Of a DNA stretch of 7,141 bases, positions 4,426-7,141 are shown one piece after another (position 1 is the first letter of the stretch; each line of letters begins with the position of its first letter). The translations under genes were made by a program, and so were the position numbers. This stretch comes from Candidatus Cloacimonadota bacterium (lineage in GTDB: Bacteria > Cloacimonadota > Cloacimonadia > Cloacimonadales > WRIO01). Location: positions 1 to 7,141 of the forward strand of contig JALNXV010000183.1 of the NCBI GenBank assembly GCA_023230175.1, written 5' to 3'. The notes beneath the pieces were generated by a model. The model made no database searches, was not told where the DNA came from, and worked only from the letters and a program-made list of their open reading frames with translations.

Positions 4426-6030
4426 ATGAAAAAGATTGTTTTAGCTCTTTTATTATGTATGACAACAGCTTTATTTGCTGATTTTATAATACCTTTTGAT
4501 GATCCGATTTATGAATTTTTGGAGATGACTAATACCTTGAAGATGAGTTCGTTAAATCATTTTCAATATCCTTTATATCATAGTGAAGTAATGGATGCCT
4601 TGAAAGAAATTTCTAATCTTAGGAATAGAGGTTTTTATAAAAAACAAGCAATTTATCATTATGAGCGATTAAATATGAATTATCCGGATGGTACTCAATT
4701 TGCAGTAGTACCACCCAAAAAAACTATAGACAGTATAGGTAATTTATTTAAACCGCATAGTAATCAATTTCGCTTGGTAACTATTACAGATCCGGATACT
4801 GAAACAAAATCTTTTTTTAATCTGTTTACCTTAGATTCTGATGATACTAATTTATTTATTTCCGGTATGTTAGGTTATCAATATGATATTAAGAAAGATG
4901 ATAATAATGATAATCGTACTCGCAAGTATTACGGGATAGAAAGTGGTGGTAATTTTGCAGATAATTTTGGTTATTATTTGAGATTTCGTAAAGGACATTA
5001 TACGGGAGATGAAGACTTTATAGTTGAAAATCCATTTATTTCTACAATGGGAGATAGTGAATATAGTGATGATGGTAAGTTTTATCAAGTAGATTTGATC
5101 TCAGAGCTCGACTTTAAAAATGAATATTTAAATTTATCTGTTGGATATGGAAGCTTTGAAATTGGCAGGTCTATAACCTCATCAATTATTTTGAATAACG
5201 AAGTTACTCCATACGGTTATTTTAAAATGAACAAAAGATTTGGTATCTTAGAGTATAATGGAATTACTACACAACTTACTCCGGATGAACTTAAAAACGA
5301 TTCTGATTATCAACCTAAATCAATGGCTACTCAAACCATTTCATTGCATACTTCAAATATTTCATTTGGGTTAGGCAATACAATAATTTATGGAGACAGA
5401 ACTATAGATTTAGCATATTCAAGTCCTCTTGCAATTTATAAGATAATGGACAATAAATATCATGGACGTGATAATGGTTTGTTCTTTGGTTTTGGTGAAA
5501 TTCGTCCGTTAAGTGGAGTATCATTATATGGGAATTTTTTATTTGATGATATCAGAAATGATAGACTTAAAACAAGTAAATGGATGAGTTATCTTGCTTT
5601 ACAGGGTGGAGTTGTTTATCAAGATTCTAATATCCCTTTAGAAGTCGCAACTGAAGTTACTGCAGTTGGGCCAAGTACTTATCAACATAAATCAAAGTCT
5701 TTGACTTATATGCACGATGATATGCTATTAGGTGCTCAATATGGTTCTAATTATTTGAGCTTTGCAAATAGATTGAGAATGAGTTTTTCGCAATTTTCAT
5801 TTAGTTTTTTGTATGAAAACATACAACAAGGTAGTATTGGTATTCACCCGAGCTCGGGCGGGGGAGAAAGAAAATTTTTAGATGAGTATATTACAAGATA
5901 TCAATATTTGACTTCTCAATTAAATTTAAGATTGATTCCCGAATTATTTATTTTTGTTAAACATCAATATAATATATTGGAAGATAACGAATTACAGTAT
6001 TTTTATACCGGGGCTGAATTTAAGTATTAA
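4426..6030 (+). CDS. Outer-membrane beta-barrel protein, Wzi (capsule assembly)-like
   Basis: The 534-aa product has a Sec signal peptide (MKKIVLALLLCMTTALFA, cleavage probably after Ala18); Cys11 is not in a lipobox. Residues about 25-85 form a mainly helical segment with a PLYHSEVMDALKEI stretch, as seen before the barrel in many FCB-group envelope proteins. From about 115 onward the sequence alternates aromatic and hydrophobic residues in strand pattern, and the protein ends in GAEFKY, an aromatic C-terminus as expected for BamA-dependent insertion. Two segments recall the Wzi family: SIILNNEVTPYGYFKMNKRF (about 253-271) and HGRDNGLFFGFGEIRPLSG (about 345-363), followed by LYGNFLFDD. Wzi anchors surface polysaccharide; that role here is inference, and a porin is the alternative. 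AAAGGA six bases before the ATG is the ribosome-binding site. An Asn/Asp-rich loop (157-164) and a GC-rich patch (codons 474-480) stand out. Confidence 0.8.
   Translation: MKKIVLALLLCMTTALFADFIIPFDDPIYEFLEMTNTLKMSSLNHFQYPLYHSEVMDALKEISNLRNRGFYKKQAIYHYERLNMNYPDGTQFAVVPPKKTIDSIGNLFKPHSNQFRLVTITDPDTETKSFFNLFTLDSDDTNLFISGMLGYQYDIKKDDNNDNRTRKYYGIESGGNFADNFGYYLRFRKGHYTGDEDFIVENPFISTMGDSEYSDDGKFYQVDLISELDFKNEYLNLSVGYGSFEIGRSITSSIILNNEVTPYGYFKMNKRFGILEYNGITTQLTPDELKNDSDYQPKSMATQTISLHTSNISFGLGNTIIYGDRTIDLAYSSPLAIYKIMDNKYHGRDNGLFFGFGEIRPLSGVSLYGNFLFDDIRNDRLKTSKWMSYLALQGGVVYQDSNIPLEVATEVTAVGPSTYQHKSKSLTYMHDDMLLGAQYGSNYLSFANRLRMSFSQFSFSFLYENIQQGSIGIHPSSGGGERKFLDEYITRYQYLTSQLNLRLIPELFIFVKHQYNILEDNELQYFYTGAEFKY
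5847..5864. repeat. GC-rich palindrome inside the barrel gene
   Basis: CCCGAGCTCGGG (5847-5858) is a perfect 12-base palindrome followed directly by CGGGGG. It is all but two bases G or C, inside a gene of about one-third GC. In frame it encodes Pro-Ser-Ser-Gly-Gly-Gly using CCG, AGC, TCG, GGC and GGG, codons little used in the neighbouring genes. The residues look like a surface loop between strands. Confidence 0.6.
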
Positions 6031-6048
6031 AAAAATACAAAAAAAAGC

Positions 6049-6077
6049 TTTACAAATTAATATATTTTATTTCTAAT
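6049..6077 (+). promoter_or_regulatory. Likely promoter of the MBL-hydrolase gene
   Basis: TTTACA (6049-6054) and TCTAAT (6072-6077) are 17 bases apart; each matches the sigma-70 hexamer in five of six positions. The predicted start near 6084 lies just before the GGAGG at 6085-6089, giving a very short leader of about 12 bases. It would separate the MBL/FtsB-like pair from the barrel gene upstream, where I see no terminator, so readthrough is also possible. Confidence 0.45.
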
Positions 6078-6095
6078 AGCATTCGGAGGCAAAAG

Positions 6096-6737
6096 ATGGT
6101 TAGATTTAAGTGGTTTGGTCACTCAATGTGGAGTATAGAAACTGAAGAAAAAAGAATTATAATTGATCCCTTTTCAGATATTGGATATAAATTACCTACT
6201 AATTTGACTGCTGATATAGTTATATCTTCTCATGATCATCACGATCATAATAATTTTAAATTATTTTTACCTCCTTTTCAAAAAATTACTCAAATTGGGA
6301 CTTATCAGATTCAAGATATTAGAATTAAATTAATTGAGGCAAGTCATGGTAGATTTAACGGTAAAAATCTTGGAGATATCTATATGAGTCTTATTTTTGT
6401 TGATGGTATTTCAGTACTTCATTGTGGAGATCTTGGCGTGATTCCAAACGAAGAAACTATTGCCGATATAGCTGATATTGATGTGCTTATGGTACCTATT
6501 GGTGGTAATTATACCCTTAATGCTCAAACTGCTTATGATTTTATTTCACTTATTAAACCTAAATATGTTTTCCCTATGCATTATAAAACTTCAAAAATTG
6601 AGATTGACATAGAACCAATTGATGACTTTAAATCTATAGTTCCAAACTTAGAAGAAATTGACTCAAATGTATTTAATTTAGATAAAAAAGACTTGACAGA
6701 AGCAAATACAAGATTTATTAAATTAAATTATGAATAA
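6096..6737 (+). CDS. Metallo-beta-lactamase-fold hydrolase (UlaG / UPF0173-like)
   Basis: This 213-aa cytoplasmic protein (no signal peptide) belongs to the metal-dependent hydrolases related to UlaG lactonase and the UPF0173 family. The metal-binding motif HxHxDH is complete as His46-Asp-His48-His-Asp50-His51 in ISSHDHHDHNN. Further ligands are His84 (EASHGRF), Asp112 (HCGDLG) and His162 (PMHYKT). The start MVRFKWFGHSMWSI and the IIIDPF strand are typical of the family, as is GGNYTLNAQTA (136-146), where the Gly pair precedes the T-A-A helix. Length is close to the usual 220-230 aa. GGAGG six bases before the ATG is a strong ribosome-binding site. The last 8 bases overlap the FtsB-like gene, so the two are cotranslated. 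The substrate is unknown; family members include sugar-lactone hydrolases and other activities, and the sequence does not choose between them. Confidence 0.92.
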   Translation: MVRFKWFGHSMWSIETEEKRIIIDPFSDIGYKLPTNLTADIVISSHDHHDHNNFKLFLPPFQKITQIGTYQIQDIRIKLIEASHGRFNGKNLGDIYMSLIFVDGISVLHCGDLGVIPNEETIADIADIDVLMVPIGGNYTLNAQTAYDFISLIKPKYVFPMHYKTSKIEIDIEPIDDFKSIVPNLEEIDSNVFNLDKKDLTEANTRFIKLNYE

Positions 6738-7074
6738 GATGTTGACCTTTACAAAAAAGAATTCTCAATTTAATCTTTATACTAAAAAGATTTTTGCTTT
6801 TTTATTAACAATTTCAAGTATTGTATTGACATTGTATCTTTTTTTATCGATTATGTTTTTTCACGAATTTAGTTTTATAAATCTTATCAATGAAAGAAAA
6901 GAAACCTTTGACCTTGATAAAAAAGTTGTCAATATCAATAAAGAAAACGACCGCTATATTGAAGAAAATAAAAAATTAAAGGATGACCCTTTCTTTATCG
7001 AATCTATTGCTCGAAAAGATTATCTTATGGTTAAAGAAGGTGAACAAGTCTATATCTTTAAATCAGATAAATAA
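6730..7074 (+). CDS. FtsB/DivIC-like septum formation initiator protein
   Basis: The 114-aa product has the bitopic layout of FtsB/DivIC, a divisome subunit that works with FtsL and FtsQ/DivIB to activate septal peptidoglycan synthesis. Residues 1-20 are cytoplasmic and basic, about 21-44 form the membrane helix, and about 50-84 form a charged coiled coil (ERKETFDLDKKVVNINKEND). The C-terminal signature DPFFIESIARKDYLMVKEGE (86-105), followed by QVYIF, matches the family pattern of a DP-x-x-IE-x-x-AR-x-x-x-x-MV-x-x-GE box. The start ATG lies 8 bases inside the end of the MBL gene; there is no separate Shine-Dalgarno sequence, so translation probably depends on the upstream gene. A second ATG at 6739 is the only close alternative start. 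The cytoplasmic segment is slightly longer than in E. coli FtsB, which nearly begins with its membrane helix. Confidence 0.85.
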   Translation: MNKMLTFTKKNSQFNLYTKKIFAFLLTISSIVLTLYLFLSIMFFHEFSFINLINERKETFDLDKKVVNINKENDRYIEENKKLKDDPFFIESIARKDYLMVKEGEQVYIFKSDK

Positions 7075-7079
7075 AAGCT

Positions 7080-7141
7080 ATGTTCTACAAGCATCCTTGC
7101 TTGTAGCGTATAAACAGGGATGTTCGTACAACAAATGTTCT
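7080..7141. repeat. Palindromic intergenic element running off the window
   Basis: A perfect 9-base stem, CTACAAGCA (7085-7093) with TGCTTGTAG (7098-7106), encloses a TCCT loop. No T-run follows, so it is not a standard terminator for the FtsB-like gene. TGTTCTACAAGCATCC (7081-7096) also matches the reverse complement of 7118-7133 in 13 of 16 positions, a larger imperfect inverted repeat around the small hairpin. ATGTTCT occurs at 7080-7086 and again at 7135-7141, the last bases of the window, so a second unit may begin there at a 55-base period. This looks like part of a dispersed or tandem palindromic repeat. Confidence 0.65.

Noticed and set aside
4426..4485. Lipoprotein signal at Cys11 of the barrel protein
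   Set aside because: The residues before the Cys are Leu-Leu-Leu, not a lipobox with Gly, Ala or Ser at -1, and the Cys lies in the middle of the hydrophobic core.
4870..5088. 72-aa minus-strand reading frame inside the barrel gene
   Set aside because: It is antisense to a well-supported gene, has Ile/Thr-rich composition expected from reverse-reading AT-rich DNA, and has no ribosome-binding site or promoter of note.
7085..7106. Intrinsic terminator of the FtsB-like gene
   Set aside because: The stem is good, but the bases after it (CGTATAAACA) contain no T-run, so a standard rho-independent terminator is not supported.
7080..7141. Start of a CRISPR array
   Set aside because: The units are palindromic throughout with no clear repeat-spacer alternation, only 7 bases of a second copy are visible, and no cas gene is in the window.
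1..7141. tRNA, rRNA or insertion-sequence genes
   Set aside because: I saw no cloverleaf, rRNA core sequence, transposase reading frame or terminal inverted repeats flanking a gene.

Overview
The window is AT-rich (roughly 30% GC by eye). Every complete gene ends in TAA. It encodes an envelope and housekeeping set from a Gram-negative (diderm) bacterium: an outer-membrane beta-barrel protein with a signal peptide and a C-terminal aromatic residue, a PBP4-type peptidoglycan carboxypeptidase, a PilB/GspE-type secretion ATPase, GroES, a metallo-beta-lactamase-fold hydrolase and an FtsB/DivIC-like division protein. The Wzi-like barrel and the operon style suggest an uncultured FCB-group lineage, perhaps Cloacimonadota or Delongbacteria-like. 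That placement is inferred from memory of family style, not from a search. The recognisable promoters look like ordinary sigma-70 sites, not the Bacteroidota -33/-7 type.

Left part, minus strand (1-3723): an apparent four-gene operon transcribed leftward from a promoter at 3744-3772. The order is gspE/pilB-type ATPase, a 150-aa single-membrane-pass protein, a 204-aa single-membrane-pass protein, and a PBP4-like D-Ala-D-Ala carboxypeptidase cut by the window edge. The gaps are 2, 3 and 21 bases. The two small proteins have a pilin-like layout (N-terminal hydrophobic helix, then a helical stretch and a beta-rich C-terminus) but no prepilin-peptidase site. With the ATPase they look like parts of a type IV pilus or type II secretion-like machine.

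Centre (3724-4425): a divergent control region, then groES alone. The groES promoter is overlapped by a perfect 9-9-9 inverted repeat, TTAGCAAAC-N9-GTTTGCTAA. It has the geometry and half the sequence of the CIRCE operator of the HrcA heat-shock repressor, but a changed, self-compensating inner part. groES starts at 3908 behind a strong GGAGG and is closed by a clear intrinsic terminator (4200-4226); groEL is not next to it. Behind the terminator lies a 60-base palindromic element that can form two mutually exclusive hairpins, one of them terminator-like.

Right part, plus strand (4426-7141): a 534-aa outer-membrane barrel with Wzi-family features, then a UlaG/UPF0173-type MBL-fold hydrolase with its own plausible promoter, overlapped by 8 bases by the FtsB/DivIC-like gene. 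The last 62 bases hold another palindromic element with internal inverted and direct repeats that runs off the window. The most interesting items are the variant CIRCE, the two intergenic palindromes and the motif-less pilus-like gene pair.
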